Below, one piece after another: positions 24,345 through 33,649 of a stretch of DNA of 64,000 nt. The position numbers and the translations under genes were made by a program. The DNA lies in NCBI GenBank assembly GCA_963576565.1, contig OY755044.1, positions 40,507,235 through 40,571,234 of the forward strand, in the 5' to 3' direction. Under the pieces are notes generated by a model that saw only the letters and a list, made by a program, of their open reading frames with translations, did not search any database and was not told the origin of the DNA. How positions within the stretch are numbered: position 1 is the first letter of the stretch; each line of letters starts with the position of its first letter. Source of the stretch: Aspidapion aeneum. Taxonomy: Eukaryota; Arthropoda; Insecta; Coleoptera; Brentidae.

Positions 24345-27300
24345 AGATCCGAAGACCCACGGAGAAGTATCTGTTTAATAAAACCGGTTAAAGTTAAAAA
24401 TTACCAAGATACTCAAACTACCTTCTAACCATTTTTTGTTCTAGTCCAATAACCTATCTATGAAGCCGCCCCTATAAAACTTCCTCCTCTACTTGCACCA
24501 TGTCGTGAGGTCATTCGAAACTTAATAAATGTTGGAATCACAAGCCTTGGTCCGCGACCTTTTTTTTTGAGGTGTTAGTGTTGTTATTGTGTTTTCTTGT
24601 GGCTCATATTAGAAAAACTAATTATTGAAAACGGAAATAGAAGGCATGTACCATATTTTAAAAGGTAATTTTAGTCCTTTGTTGTGTACATGGTACGTTT
24701 ACGAAATATTTTAAAATGCCCAATTTACCAATTTGCCTAATGTTATCAAAGCGTTTTAGTTGCCTGCCGGGCTTTGCCGAGCTATATCTCCTTAATAAAC
24801 ATGAAGCTTAGGCTTATGTCAATCATGGTTCACCAAAAATTTGGCTTATATGCATTCAAAGCAGTGATGTGCGTGTACATGTAAAAAAAAAGATAATTTT
24901 TTACATATAAAGTGTTTTTGTTTTTTTTATTTGGTACAAAACTGTACAAGAACAGATAAAAAAGCAAGTAGAAGCAATAAAAATCAAAAAATATGTACAG
25001 AGTGTCCCAAATTCGAAGTTTTTGAGGGTTTTAGGTATTTCTAGAAGAGAAAACCTACTCCCACTTGCAATAAGCCTCAATCTTTACAAGATGATTAAAA
25101 GTGAAAACAGCATCTTGACATTGCAAGCTATTTTATTTATGAAAATTTCATATTGGTGAAAGTGATTTTTTATTGTTTTCAAAACAAAGAATCCAATTGG
25201 CACAATAATTTTTATCTGTCACTTTTAGTTTTTAAGATATTACATAAAGTTGTTATTTTTTTTACGAAATTACCCTTAGGGAGGGGGAATATCCATGGCT
25301 AGTCTTCAAAAAAAATTATGCATAAATACCAGAAGCGGTGGTGTTCCGTGTGTCAAAACTGAATAAATGTTTAAAATTTTGGATTTGGGAGGGGAAATTT
25401 CCTCTTTTCCCCCTCCCGTAGATCCGCGCCTGACATTAACATTAAATAACTTGTAAGTTATTAAAAACCGGATTACAATATACTTATATCGTTATTATTA
25501 TCACCTCAAACCCATCACCTTACTCCGTTTGATCCATGACATTTGGGACATCCTGTATAGTATTGAATATATAGGTATTCAAAAAATTTGCAAAAAAAAC
25601 ACAACAATTAATTTTGTCCCGTTTTATGATATGAATACTCCTATGTGACCGGTCTTATTCTAGGGACCGTAAGACCTATCTACCAGCTGTAATGACCGGG
25701 GTTTGTTCCTTGTTGGTTTGCCTATTTTTACCGTTGGTGCATTAAACAAAAGAGAATGCTCCAAAATTGGGCAGTAGGCACTGTCCTTAAATTACGTAAC
25801 GCTCTAGGGGGGGGGGATGTTTGGCCTTGCGTTACACTCAATGTTTTTTTAATGTGTTTTTTCTTGAAAATACGGGAGGGTCAAAAATCCTGAATTTTTG
25901 CGTTACGTAATTTAAGGACGTTCCCCAAGACAAGAATTCTGACACCAGAGTGACGCTAACCAACGTACAAGTACTGTATGACGTTATATAACGTCAACGT
26001 CCTTTAACGTGGTCATTTCCTCAATTGACCCTTAGATAGAGTGTCCCAAATTCAATGAACTTACATGAGGCTTTTATTGATAAAAATATTTGTATTAAAT
26101 TGTTTTTTTATAGAGTTTTTTAAAAAGAATCTAACTGTCAAATTGAATTTTATCTGTCACTTTTATTGTTTGAGATATTACATTAACTTGGTATTATACT
26201 ATTGATCTATCACTAAAATTTTATTTAAATTCTTTCGATTCAAAATATTTTAAATGCAGTCAACGAATTAAAATTAAATTAACACAAGAAATATAAAAAA
26301 AAACTGATAAGGAATATAAGAAACAAAAAGTAACAGATGAGACTCAATTTAACATTTGGATTTTAAATTTTGAGTTATAGGCCCCCTTCCAAACTACAGT
26401 CTTATCTCCCCAAAAAATACCCAAAAACATCGAATCTGGGACACCCTGACACACAAAGATGTGCCCTTTACTCACCCAAGAGTTAGAGGTATTTGAAACA
26501 GCCCTGGTCTTGCACAACTCGTCAAATTCGTCTTCTTCTTCCGGCTCCACGTCGCTGTCAAAGTCAATCAGCTTTTCTTCCTTTTCATTGGTGGGAGATG
26601 GTTCATCTCTGACCGTGCCATTGGTCATGGTATTGTTGATCACATTTTGCTGATTTTCCTAAATCAAATTTATAGGTTAGGAGTGTCCAAAAATCATACA
26701 TTTATTAGAGGATATATTTGGCCTGCCTATTTACTCTCTTCACACACTGAAAATTTAACGGAAAACCGTGCCGTTCGGCTACTGCTCCACGACGGCGACG
26801 CATGTGAAAAATTGGGTCCAGTAAAATTTTCAATGTGACTTTAAAAATTGTGTGAATAACTTAAATGCGAAGGTCCATTATTATAGATCTAAAAGATATT
26901 TGCCAAAAATCACAAAATTCGAAACTTATAAAAGTTAGAGTGTTAGCGGTGCCTCTGAAACAGTGGCGTAGGTTCATATTTTAAATTTTATTTTTGTTTT
27001 ATCAAACTGTTCTTCCAATTATTTTATAGGATATTCTTTTGATTAAATTTATTTATAACATCTCTGTTAATTTTTCCTACAACCACAGACAGACAACCCA
27101 CGCAACCAAATATCTGCGCATCTTTTGACGCAATTATGTACGTACTGTCGCAATGCAATTTTGGTTTTACTCTAACATTTCTTTTACGTAAAATTTTATG
27201 TAATTTCTGTAACACTATTTTAAACAGCCCCTCCTACCACTCTTATTGCTTTATATGATAATATTTATTCAACCATACTGTGCAATGCAAAAAAACCTCT

Positions 27301-28623
27301 GGGGGAAACAAGATATAGATAAAAACTCTATTTTGGAGAAAAGGATGCGCCACAATCAATTTTTCGCATATAATGTTTTACACGAATACCCTGTATTTTT
27401 TAACATTTTTATTTTTACCTTCCTAGCCCCCTGGGCAATGTCTAATTGAGATAACGCCGAAAATGTGTTATTTCTGGTGTATTTTGACTTTATATTTTGA
27501 CCTATCTTAGCAATATCGTCGTGACGTCTGCGTCGGTCCGTGTAGGTGTGTTTGTGTGTGTATATGTCTCTCCGTAACACGATAGCCGCTAAACCGATTT
27601 TCATGAAATTTTTAGCTCAATTATTGAACAATACTGTAAAGAGATGATTGGATTTTGGTCAAAAACCATTAATGCTATAGACAGTTTTTTGACAGTATTA
27701 AAATTGAAATAATGCGGTTTTCGAAATATAGTGGACCACATTCTTCTCAATAATTTACGTTATTACTAAAAACTTTGCAGGAGATTCCGTTTCTGAGATA
27801 ATTACAAAAAAGGCTTTTAAGGCTGATATAGGAGTTCACTTGCCGTGAGTGTACTAATGGGCTAGGAAGGTATCAGATCCATCATGGCTCCATTTATTAT
27901 ATGTTATAAAATTATTTTTGCCTCTATGGCAGTTTAAGACGTCCATACATCTATACAGGGTGTTTCCTAATTGAATTTCAATATTTATGGGGGTGATTTT
28001 TGGGCCCATTTTAAGAAAAAAACTTCATATGAACATATGTCCTAAACTTCTTACCTTTTGAGATACAGGGTGGTCATATTAACGATATTGTTATGATTAT
28101 GCAAAGAAACGGTTTTTATTTTTTTAAGCGAAAGTGATCAATTTTGGTTAGAAATGATCGGGGATTTCAAAAATAATTTTTATTTCAGGAAAAATCAGTG
28201 GCGTGCCATCAATGTCTGCCAAAATAGGCAGGTCAAATTACGTACGAATGCCACTGATGGAAATTTAAAAAAAAAGGCGATACATTAAAAAATGCCTCTT
28301 GATTCATAGAACATGTATGACAAATTTCATTAAAATATGTAAAAAGTTATTGTAGATATAAACAATAAATGATTTATTTTTAAAAAATTTACCACCCTGT
28401 ATGTCAAAAGGTAAGTTTAGGACATATGTTCATATGAAGTTTTTTCTTAAAATGGACCCAAAAATCACCCCCATAAATATTGACATTCAATTAGGAAACA
28501 CCCTGTATACAGGTTTTGGCGGCTTTGAAAATTTACCCTTAAAAAAATAGGTTAGTTGAAGCATAGAGAAATTTATAGATTTCTCTATGGTTAAGGCTAA
28601 AGTCCCTGTATGTTGACATATCT

Positions 28624-28686
<63 letters not shown>

Positions 28687-31600
28687 CTAAATATGTCAAC
28701 ATACAGGGACTCTAGTTAAGGCAAAATAAAAATTAATTTATTGCGTCAAACTAATATTTTGAGAAATGGGCTATTTTTCGGTTTTAATTTGTATATATTT
28801 ATTTGTTTTTTCTGTTTTAGTTTGTATGTATTTGCTCGTCAGGCGTTTTGGTCCCACTTTGACTTATGCCCATTAACTTAGGTCACAGGTAGTGTTCCTG
28901 AATACTTTGACAGTTTTGCAAAAACTTTTAAAAGCAAAAACTGTCAAAATATTTAGAATCAGAGTTATAAACCATACTGAGGACATTTTAAATAAGGTCA
29001 CTAGATCACGGAGTTTCTTCTTCGTGAACTAGTGACTTTAATTTTAACAAGTTTGAATTTAAAACACGTGTCCTTGGCTAGTTAGTTTTTTGCTCCTTGT
29101 CACACATGCGAGGCCCAACCTATTGATTGAGATCTATAGGTCCGATGCATAACAAAAGAGTGACGCACTAGAGAGAAAAAAGTTAAGAAACGAAGTCAAA
29201 TACTTTTGAAACATACCTTGCATGTTAAGTGTGTTATTTATACCTTTGAGATAATATCTTACCTTGCTCTTGAATCCCAAAAATTCATGGCTATTGGGCA
29301 TAATCCTCCACGCCTGGTACGCTTGTCCGAAAGCCTTGCCCACAGCCAAGGTCACTGTATCGGCGATCTTTCTCTTGGAACACCAGAACGCGTGACATTC
29401 CATGGTATCATGCTCGTCCGTACTAATAAAGGAAAATACTTGCCGGTGCGTAGAATCTGAGGCACAGTTTGAGATCCTAAAATATGTCATCATCGTTATT
29501 TAAATGTTACTTATACAGTGTTTTACCCAGGCGGCAAAAACAAATGATTTGTTTCTGCTAGCAGAGAAAGTACTTTCGATTCCCTTTTAATAGGTGCCTT
29601 GATCAAAATAATTTTTATTTTTCTTTTAACTGGTAGTGTAGGCCACAAGTAACAGACGTTAAAACCATAAAAATGAGTTCTTCCTCCATGTCTTTGGTTA
29701 AAACAAGAAGTGGTACATTTATATCCATGCTTCCGAAAAGGAAAAGTAACCTAAGTGCCTGTCCTCTGTCTGTCTGGAGTTCTGCGTTACCTTGACAACC
29801 AGCCAGTTACACTTAAAGAATCTACCGCCTGTCCCAAAGCAATTTTTAAAAGCTTCTCCTATTGAAGTGCGAGAAAGGAATCCGAAATATACTCGTAGAT
29901 ATATCCAACAAAGATAGCCTGACTATTCTTTCTTTTCGTGACCCCGCCTTTTAAAGTGTCGCGTCACCTTTAAAATGCTCCACGCTTGCTTTACTCTTAA
30001 GGGCGGAACGGGGCGGGGCTCTGTATCCAATAAAATCTATTAAAGGCGGGGTACAACATTGGCTTTTAAGAATCACTTTGGAACACCTGGTAGAACAAAT
30101 ATAGAGATTGGATATGATCACTTAAGCAAAATAAAAAAGACATGCGTTTGACATTAACATTGCCAACTGAAACAGAAACGAGAGTAGAATGGACTAGCGG
30201 CCTTGATTTTATGACTTTAATGGAAAAATTAATAATATTTTAAGACCTGAACATGCCCTTAATAGCCTTTAGACAATTTGGAATTGTACTAATCGGTTTG
30301 ACACAAAAACGTACGGTAGACAAACATTGACTTCCCTAAAATTCATAAACCAAAGAACGTAAAGTCAAACTGAAAGCGTAAAAGAACGGCAGTCTTTTTG
30401 CATTTGCCACTTTTGCTTTGGTCAAATCCAATTCGTAATCCGTGATGATACCACGACTACCTTAACCTATCAGATAAAACTATTTTTCGCACTCCTAGCA
30501 TATAAAGTTCACTTTTCATCTAGATGTTTAGGGACTAAGTTGTCACTTTTTATTTAAGGTATGAAAAGTAACGTGACAAAGATAAAATGAAAAAATGAAA
30601 CTGAATGATTCAAAACCTATAAAAACCTAAAAATATCAAAAAAATAGAAAAAGCTCGAAAAATAAACTAAAAAATGTGAAAAGTAGCGTACAAACCTCGT
30701 GATAAAAGTATCCTTATATCCCTTGGTTTATAATATACTATCTATTGGAGGAACCACAAATATGATATAAAGGAATATCAGTAAAATTAGTTTAAAAGTT
30801 TGTTCATTCGGTTTTAAGAGTATATTTGAAAGTATAAACCTTTTTTCTTTGTAGTGACGTGACGTTCTTATGCATCGTCTAGGCAGGATCTCGTGTTTTC
30901 AAGACCCAGAATTACGTTGCATTATTTGTCCTAATATGAAATGACGACGACGACAACGTAAGCCTCATCTCAATCCAATTTCTGCTGTAAGCCTCACGTC
31001 AATCCAATTTCTGGCAAAATTATTCTGTTACGTCGTCGGCATACTTTTTGCAGTAATGTTCGGTTTGATGAATTTGATGAATGTTAAGGGACTTAGAAAA
31101 AGACTTGTTAAATTAATTAATTACCTGTATATCGAAGCTTTGACCACTTCATTTCCTTGTAAGTCAGTCACCACAATGCCCTTGATGGATACGGCCACGT
31201 TAACCCTTAAAAGTTTCACTTTTTGTTTTCTTTGTGCTTTGGCGATTTTTATTATGTTCTTGACGGCATCTCCGCTGATGTTCTCTCCTTGTTTGACTTT
31301 TTCTACTACTGTGTTTCCTTAAATGAATAAATAAATTTCATAACTATAGTGAAGAAAGTGATAAGTTTTATGGCAGAATGAGAGTTGTTGATCAAGAAGA
31401 TGGCAATACAGGAATTTCTTTACGTTAGGGCAAGTTCTTAAAGGCATCTAAAATCCATCTGATAATTGCCATCAATGCCATCAGTCGATGGAAGTAATGT
31501 AGCATAGGATCATGACAGTCATTAGCAATAAGGCCGACAAACAATAAAATACCCAATTGATTAGAAAACTCCATTTGCCGCAGAAAACGAAAAAGTGTAA

Positions 31601-32516
31601 CATCCACATAGTGACAATAAGTCACATCATTTAAGATTATGATATAAATTCATCCATTAACGGGAATCGACCCACACGAGACTTGTCCCGTAACAGAAAT
31701 ATTCAAAGCAAAAATGGAAAGTGTCAAAATTGATGCAATAAGAAGATCAATGAGGATATCTAGAACAGATCATATAAGAAATGAGATCATAAATAAAAGA
31801 ATGGGAATCGAGGAAAGCATAACGGATGACATTACTGATATGTACAACGGATGAACGACAAAAGATTAGCAAAGCAGTTCCTAGAATAAACTGGAAGTCA
31901 ATCCAAAGATCAATGAGTCAAATAAACATGACAGAAGATGATTGTCAGGGTCACAGCAGGTGGATAATAGGCGTTGGATAACGTAGAAAACCGCTCTAAA
32001 CCGACATAGTAGAAGTAGACTCCACAAGCCGATGGCAATTGTTGGAAATACTCGATTGCATCAGAATTTGTATATTTAATGTTATTTGCAAATCTCTTAA
32101 AACCCAATTGGTAAAATAAAATAAAATATACAGTGCGGATGTGGACGTAAAAAGACCCCTGCGAACTTTTGAACAAAGTTGGACCAGGATTTGGACATGA
32201 CATCTAAAGCTCTGTTCTGACTATGCATGCAACAAATACGTATAACTTTTGTTTAATGCATGTTCTCTTTGACTCTCAGACGATGTCAAAGAGAGTTGCA
32301 GATGTTGCAGGCATTTTATGACAAAGTTGCATAGTGAGAAATGGGTCTATGAAACTGGTCTATGTATTCATTAATTATATATTTATAAGTAGAAGAGAGC
32401 ATTCTTACCTAAGTATTTAAGTCTATAATTTAAGACTTCTTCTTCATTTTCGGTGATCACCTCATTGGGAGTAAGTTCAGCCTCTGCTCTAAGCGCATTT
32501 TTCATGTCAGTGAATT
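19071..32516 (-). CDS. LDLRAP1/ARH-like PTB-domain endocytic adaptor (5 exons, 5' end missing)
   Basis: Joining minus-strand exons 32516-32409, 31317-31125, 29476-29263, 26658-26476 and 19151-19071 gives 258 codons plus a stop, with every intron GT...AG and every junction phase consistent (1, 2, 0, 0). The protein starts before NYRLKYLGNTVVEK, the opening of a PTB domain, runs through ASIYRISNCA, MECHAFWCSKRKIADTVTLA and VGKAFGQAYQAW as in ARH/LDLRAP1, and ends in an acidic tail. The tail holds LIDFD (clathrin box, L-hydrophobic-x-hydrophobic-D/E) and FDELCKTR (FxxLxxxR, the AP2 beta-appendage motif of ARH). Family role: linking NPxY-bearing receptors to clathrin/AP2 at the plasma membrane. 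Human LDLRAP1 is about 308 aa, so about 40 N-terminal residues and the start codon lie in exon(s) not identified. Dab, Numb or GULP are less likely because the ECHAFxCxKRK block and the tail motifs are ARH-like. Confidence 0.9.
19306..19360. repeat. Short dispersed repeat, inverted copy at 36303-36347
   Basis: agccacgcagaccgaaccgc followed by agcttttttttt here matches, in reverse complement, gctgcggttcggtctgcctg at 36315. The flanking catagcttaatt / aattaagctatg also match. About 45 bases are shared. It lies in the last intron of the host gene and could be the end of an unidentified element. Confidence 0.5.
19580..19650 (-). repeat. Probable LINE 3' end (minus strand)
   Basis: On the minus strand the sequence ends with aataaagatttattcaattc followed by aattcaac, an AATTC-type tail often seen at 3' ends of CR1/L2-like retroposons. 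The upstream 19651-19930 sequence would be its decayed ORF/UTR. No RT motif confirmed. Confidence 0.3.
19935..20372 (+). repeat. Left arm of large inverted repeat: LINE 3' end, plus orientation
   Basis: The plus strand reads ELGYKSLFYKGIRLYNKLPL DIKNCK then FKRKLKK and a stop: a CR1/Jockey-type LINE C-terminus followed by its 3' UTR. The whole segment recurs in inverted orientation at 20532-21137. At 20090-20103 it preserves the uninterrupted form of the site occupied by a MITE in the other arm. Confidence 0.75.
20532..21137 (-). repeat. Right arm of large inverted repeat: LINE 3' end, minus orientation
   Basis: The minus strand repeats TELGYKSLFYKGIRLYNKLP LDIKNCKSNNMFKRK and the UTR words of the left arm (for example catacctacctactaaaaga near 20599-20618 versus tcttttagtaggtaggt near 20279). 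Arms are separated by about 160 bp. The extra length relative to the left arm is explained by the MITE at 20817-20969. Confidence 0.75.
20817..20969. mobile_element. hAT-like MITE, CAGTGGCGTATATA ends, 8-bp TSD proven by empty site
   Basis: A 153-bp element begins CAGTGGCGTATATA and ends TATATACGCCACTG, with a C15-class run near each end and an AT core. AGGCTGAC flanks it at 20809-20816 and 20970-20977. The inverted sister arm at about 20090-20103 contains the same locus with a single AGGCTGAC (reverse strand) and no element. This fixes borders and an 8-bp duplication, the hAT signature. Confidence 0.92.
21180..21735. other. Intronic AT-rich DNA, nothing recognised
   Basis: Within the last intron of the host gene. 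No repeat ends or coding motifs except a short duplicated phrase (gtatacaaattttttt near 21605 and gtatacaaattttgtt near 21695). Confidence 0.3.
21736..21897. mobile_element. MITE, CAGGGGTGGATCT / AGATCCGCACC ends
   Basis: CAGGGGTGGATCTAGG on the left pairs with GTAGATCCGCACC on the right, with a G-run inside each end (aggggggg; gggggggggg). A related right half is at about 25268-25432. The flanking ttatgg occurs on both sides (21729-21734; 21901-21906), a possible degraded duplication. Confidence 0.6.
21990..22115. repeat. Partial copy of the GTGGCGCACCC MITE family
   Basis: tagtgcacccaagaataggt, a run of G and ttcatgaaatatatggaaaatgtctaaaaatccttaggcttc match the left end and core of the 7009/56942/60173 family. 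The right C-rich end is missing, so this is a truncated copy. Confidence 0.55.
22302..22484. mobile_element. MITE with GGGCCTATTCTTAAAAT termini
   Basis: The left GGGCCTATTCTTAAAATACA pairs with the right end TAATTTAAGAATAGGCCC. The interior tggccttgtattacacataac followed by an A/T tract and gagggtgg resembles the core of the 25783-25919 MITE (tggccttgcgttacactcaa), so the two are related. Confidence 0.65.
22500..23610. other. Intronic AT-rich DNA, nothing recognised
   Basis: No frame or boundary supported. gatctctgaaaa/tttctgaa-like words near 22630-22850 hint at an old inverted repeat but arms could not be aligned by eye. Confidence 0.3.
23619..23750. mobile_element. Short hairpin MITE
   Basis: cgaggtcatgcaaattttta...tgtatgcggaaaaagtttgg atatc pairs with gatatccaaattcttttcgc atacatgaaattagcctgacctc downstream. 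Arms are about 45 bases with few mismatches and a short loop. No TSD could be fixed. Confidence 0.55.
23927..24025. repeat. GC-rich CAGTGGCGTAGC repeat fragment
   Basis: cagtggcgtagcgtgggggg begins like the CAGTGGCG MITE family and is followed by a palindromic G/C block (gggggggcgcgggg / cctcccccccgcc). No matching right terminus was found. Confidence 0.4.
24309..24345. repeat. (AT)n microsatellite
   Basis: An uninterrupted run of about 14-18 AT dinucleotides flanked by ttata motifs. Confidence 0.9.
24998..25555. mobile_element. TIR element, CAGAGTGTCCCAAATTC ends, TA TSD, with nested insertion
   Basis: The left CAGAGTGTCCCAAATTCG pairs with the right (reverse strand) CAGGATGTCCCAAATGTC. 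TA lies on both sides. A second G-run MITE (about 25268-25432) sits inside it. Non-coding; same superfamily look as the 26039 and 57243 elements. Confidence 0.6.
25268..25432. mobile_element. MITE copy with GTAGATCCGCGCCTG right end
   Basis: gatttgggaggggaaatttc...cccctcccgtagatccgcgcctg matches the right half of the 21736-21897 MITE. The left end starts around gggagggggaatatcc but lacks the CAGGGGTGGATC terminus, so it is degraded or truncated. Confidence 0.5.
25783..25919. mobile_element. MITE with perfect 20-bp TIR GTCCTTAAATTACGTAACGC
   Basis: Both ends carry GTCCTTAAATTACGTAACGC in inverted orientation, followed inside by a G10 run and tggccttgcgttacactcaa. A related element is at 22302-22484; a left-end-only copy (gggaccgttctttaattatgtcat) is near 61540. 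TSD not clear. Confidence 0.7.
26039..26448. mobile_element. CAGGGTGTCCCA-type MITE abutting a splice donor
   Basis: The left GAGTGTCCCAAATTCAATGA pairs with the right end ATCGAATCTGGGACACCCTG. It ends 27 bases from the donor-side edge of the LDLRAP1-like exon at 26476, so the 5' splice site is at the element's margin. Interior is AT-rich and non-coding. Confidence 0.55.
26476..26658 (-). CDS. LDLRAP1-like exon: acidic tail with clathrin and AP2 motifs
   Basis: Acceptor tgatttag above 26658, donor TCTTGG|GTGAGT at 26476, exactly 61 codons in phase 0. It carries EEKLIDFDSD, a type I clathrin box, and EEDEFDELCKTR, where acidic residues precede FxxLxxxR, the motif by which ARH binds the AP2 beta2 appendage. 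A CAGGGTGTCCCA-type MITE (26039-26448) begins only 27 bases past the exon end within the intron. Confidence 0.9.
27490..27900. repeat. Dispersed repeat, second copy at about 54780-55095
   Basis: Shared words in the same order include atcgtcgtgacgtctg / attgtcgtgacgtctg, gattttggtcaaaaaccatt, aggagattccgtttctgaga, agtgtactaatgggctagga and tcagatccatcatggctcc. The copy here is longer on one side (it has ctaaaccgattttcatgaaa, missing from the other). No TIRs; may be a SINE or part of a larger element. Confidence 0.65.
27956..28505. mobile_element. Palindromic TIR element, CAGGGTGTTTCCTAATTGAA ends, TA TSD
   Basis: The first about 130 bases are repeated in inverted orientation at the right end (tatttatgggggtgattttt, acttcatatgaacatatgtc). 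TA flanks both sides. Inside lies a short 62-bp inverted insertion, cagtggcgtgccatc...gaatgccactg (28197-28258). It is in an intron of the host gene. Confidence 0.8.
28598..28714. mobile_element. Palindromic MITE with expanded (TA)n core, 8-bp TSD
   Basis: AAGTCCCTGTATGTTGACAT at the left pairs with ATGTCAACATACAGGGACT at the right. The centre is about 60 bases of TA repeats (28624-28683). GTTAAGGC flanks both sides (28590-28597, 28715-28722). The microsatellite probably grew at the palindrome centre. Confidence 0.8.
28898..28956. other. Intronic hairpin, pre-miRNA-sized
   Basis: gaatactttgacagttttgc and gcaaaaactgtcaaaatatt form about 18 paired bases of 20 around a 14-base A/T loop. It lies in the host-gene intron between the PTB exon and acidic-tail exon. 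It could be a tiny MITE remnant. Confidence 0.35.
29263..29476 (-). CDS. LDLRAP1-like exon: PTB domain end
   Basis: The acceptor attttag lies above 29476 and the donor AGCAAG|GTAAGA at 29263. It encodes ISNCASDSTHRQVFSFIST, DEHDTMECHAFWCSKRKIAD and TVTLAVGKAFGQAYQAW, then RIMPNSHEFLGFKSK. The ECHAF.C.KRK.A..VTL.V..AF..A...W pattern is the hallmark C-terminal PTB helix of LDLRAP1/ARH. Confidence 0.9.
29942..30056. repeat. Inverted repeat with CCCCGCCTTTTAA ends
   Basis: ccccgccttttaaagtgtcg at the left pairs partly with ctattaaaggcggggt at the right; the inside holds a second GC-box-like pair (ggcggaacggggcggggc). It is in an intron; MITE-like, not a promoter as far as can be seen. Confidence 0.45.
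30528..30740. mobile_element. Diverged copy of the 16062 MITE
   Basis: ttagggactaagttgtcact, the interior aaaacctaaaaatatcaaaaaa and the end ataaaagtatccttatatccct tgg match 16062-16331 with many substitutions. Non-coding, intronic. Confidence 0.6.
31125..31317 (-). CDS. LDLRAP1-like exon: PTB domain core
   Basis: The acceptor ttaag lies just above 31317 and the donor CAG|GTAATT at 31125. It encodes NTVVEKVKQGENISGDAVKN, IIKIAKAQRKQKVKLLRVNV and ends VVKASIY, joining to R-ISNC in the next exon. The pattern YLGxTxVE...KxxGE...A...I...AK...K..KV.L.V...GI..TD matches the PTB fold of ARH-type adaptors, with an insertion-rich linker relative to vertebrate forms. Confidence 0.9.
31706..31965 (+). 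pseudogene. RTE-like LINE tail fragment
   Basis: The plus strand reads KMESVKIDAIRRSMRISRTD HIRNE, then MGIEESITDDIT before degrading. It matches the copies at 1-850 (about 530-660) and 33650-34150. It lies between two host-gene exons, antisense to the gene. Confidence 0.7.
32409..32516 (-). CDS. LDLRAP1-like exon: PTB domain start
   Basis: The acceptor tttgtttcag precedes 32516 and the donor GTAAGA follows 32409. The first two bases complete a codon from an upstream exon. The frame reads FTDMKNALRAEAELTPNEVI, then an acidic ENEEEV and NYRLKYL, ending in phase 1 (G of LG). An internal Met (FTDM) could start a shorter isoform, but an upstream coding exon is expected from the acceptor and phase. 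Confidence 0.85.
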
Positions 32517-32519
32517 CTG

Positions 32520-33640
32520 AAACAAATAAATACTTATAAGTCCAGAATCGCAGATTTCTCCAGGGTAAAGTAGAACCATAATGAAAGGATTGAAGAGAAA
32601 CTCCAAAAAGTGTGAAGTATTTTGAACTTTCCCTTCAATCCTCAACTAGTATCTTATAGTGGTAGAGTTCACTAGCATACTTTTTTAACCATTTACTCTG
32701 CTCTATTTATTTTGGAAGAAAAGCTGTAAAAAACTTCCTGGCTGGTAAAAAATTTGCGACGGATTCAGGAGACAAATCACACTATGCATGGTATGAAAGC
32801 TCTTGAACATCGATTAGTCAATGTATTAAGCTACAAGAGGTCTATGTACAAAAATAAATTATTATTCAGTAGGTACCTATATATTGTGTCGAAGATAGGA
32901 AACTTTTTATCCCATCCTCGTATATTTGATATAGAAATCTAGTTTTATCCAAGCATGAAGAGCAGTTAACGCAAGTAGGCCTCCGCCTGGTACAACCTAT
33001 ACCTACGCAATCAAAAAATTAGCGAAAGGAAAATTTTGGCAACAATTTATGTAATTTCAGTCATAACAAGATATGATTTTATTTTGTTATTGTTTATGCT
33101 AATTTATTAAACTTTATTCTACTTATGACGAAATTGCGCTTGGGATTTTTCGATCTAATTTTAGGACTTGGTTTCTATTTAAATGATTGTTTTTTAATTT
33201 TTGTCTTTGTTTCGCGAATTTGTTTTTGTTTGGCAAAATATTTGTTTTCTTCAAATACGTTTCAAAACTTTAACACGGGTCAATTTATTAAAATCAATCA
33301 AAAAAATTGGCGCTAGTAGGCACAAACAGCCATCCATAAAAGTGTTATTTTTTCATGAGACCTAGTTGTTCTGGGTGTCGCGTTAGCTTTATTTTTGTTG
33401 ATAACCATATTTTCAATCAAAATGCCAAAACTACTAAACTACTCTAGAAGCTGTCGTTTTGAAGATATATTGTAATATACGATTTTCTTTTTTTTAAAAC
33501 TGCGACCCTGCCAAACTTTGACAAAGCCATATTTTTCTTGAAATTGTAATTTTTAATATATGTATACCGGGGCGGACTTAAAAAAAAAGGGGGGCAATTC
33601 CGATTTTTTGAACATGTATACATATAATAATATTTCTTTG
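32520..33640. other. Region upstream of the last identified exon, no exon found
   Basis: The missing 5' exon(s) of the LDLRAP1-like gene should be at or beyond this region. No minus-strand frame with a start codon, a phase-1 donor and PTB-adaptor-like N-terminal sequence was recognised. A G/A-rich MITE fragment (ggggcggactt) is near 33569. Confidence 0.3.
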
Positions 33641-33649
33641 CTCAGTTGT

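Noticed and set aside
29942..30056. GC-box promoter of the host gene
   Set aside because: It lies in an intron downstream of coding exons and is part of an inverted repeat.
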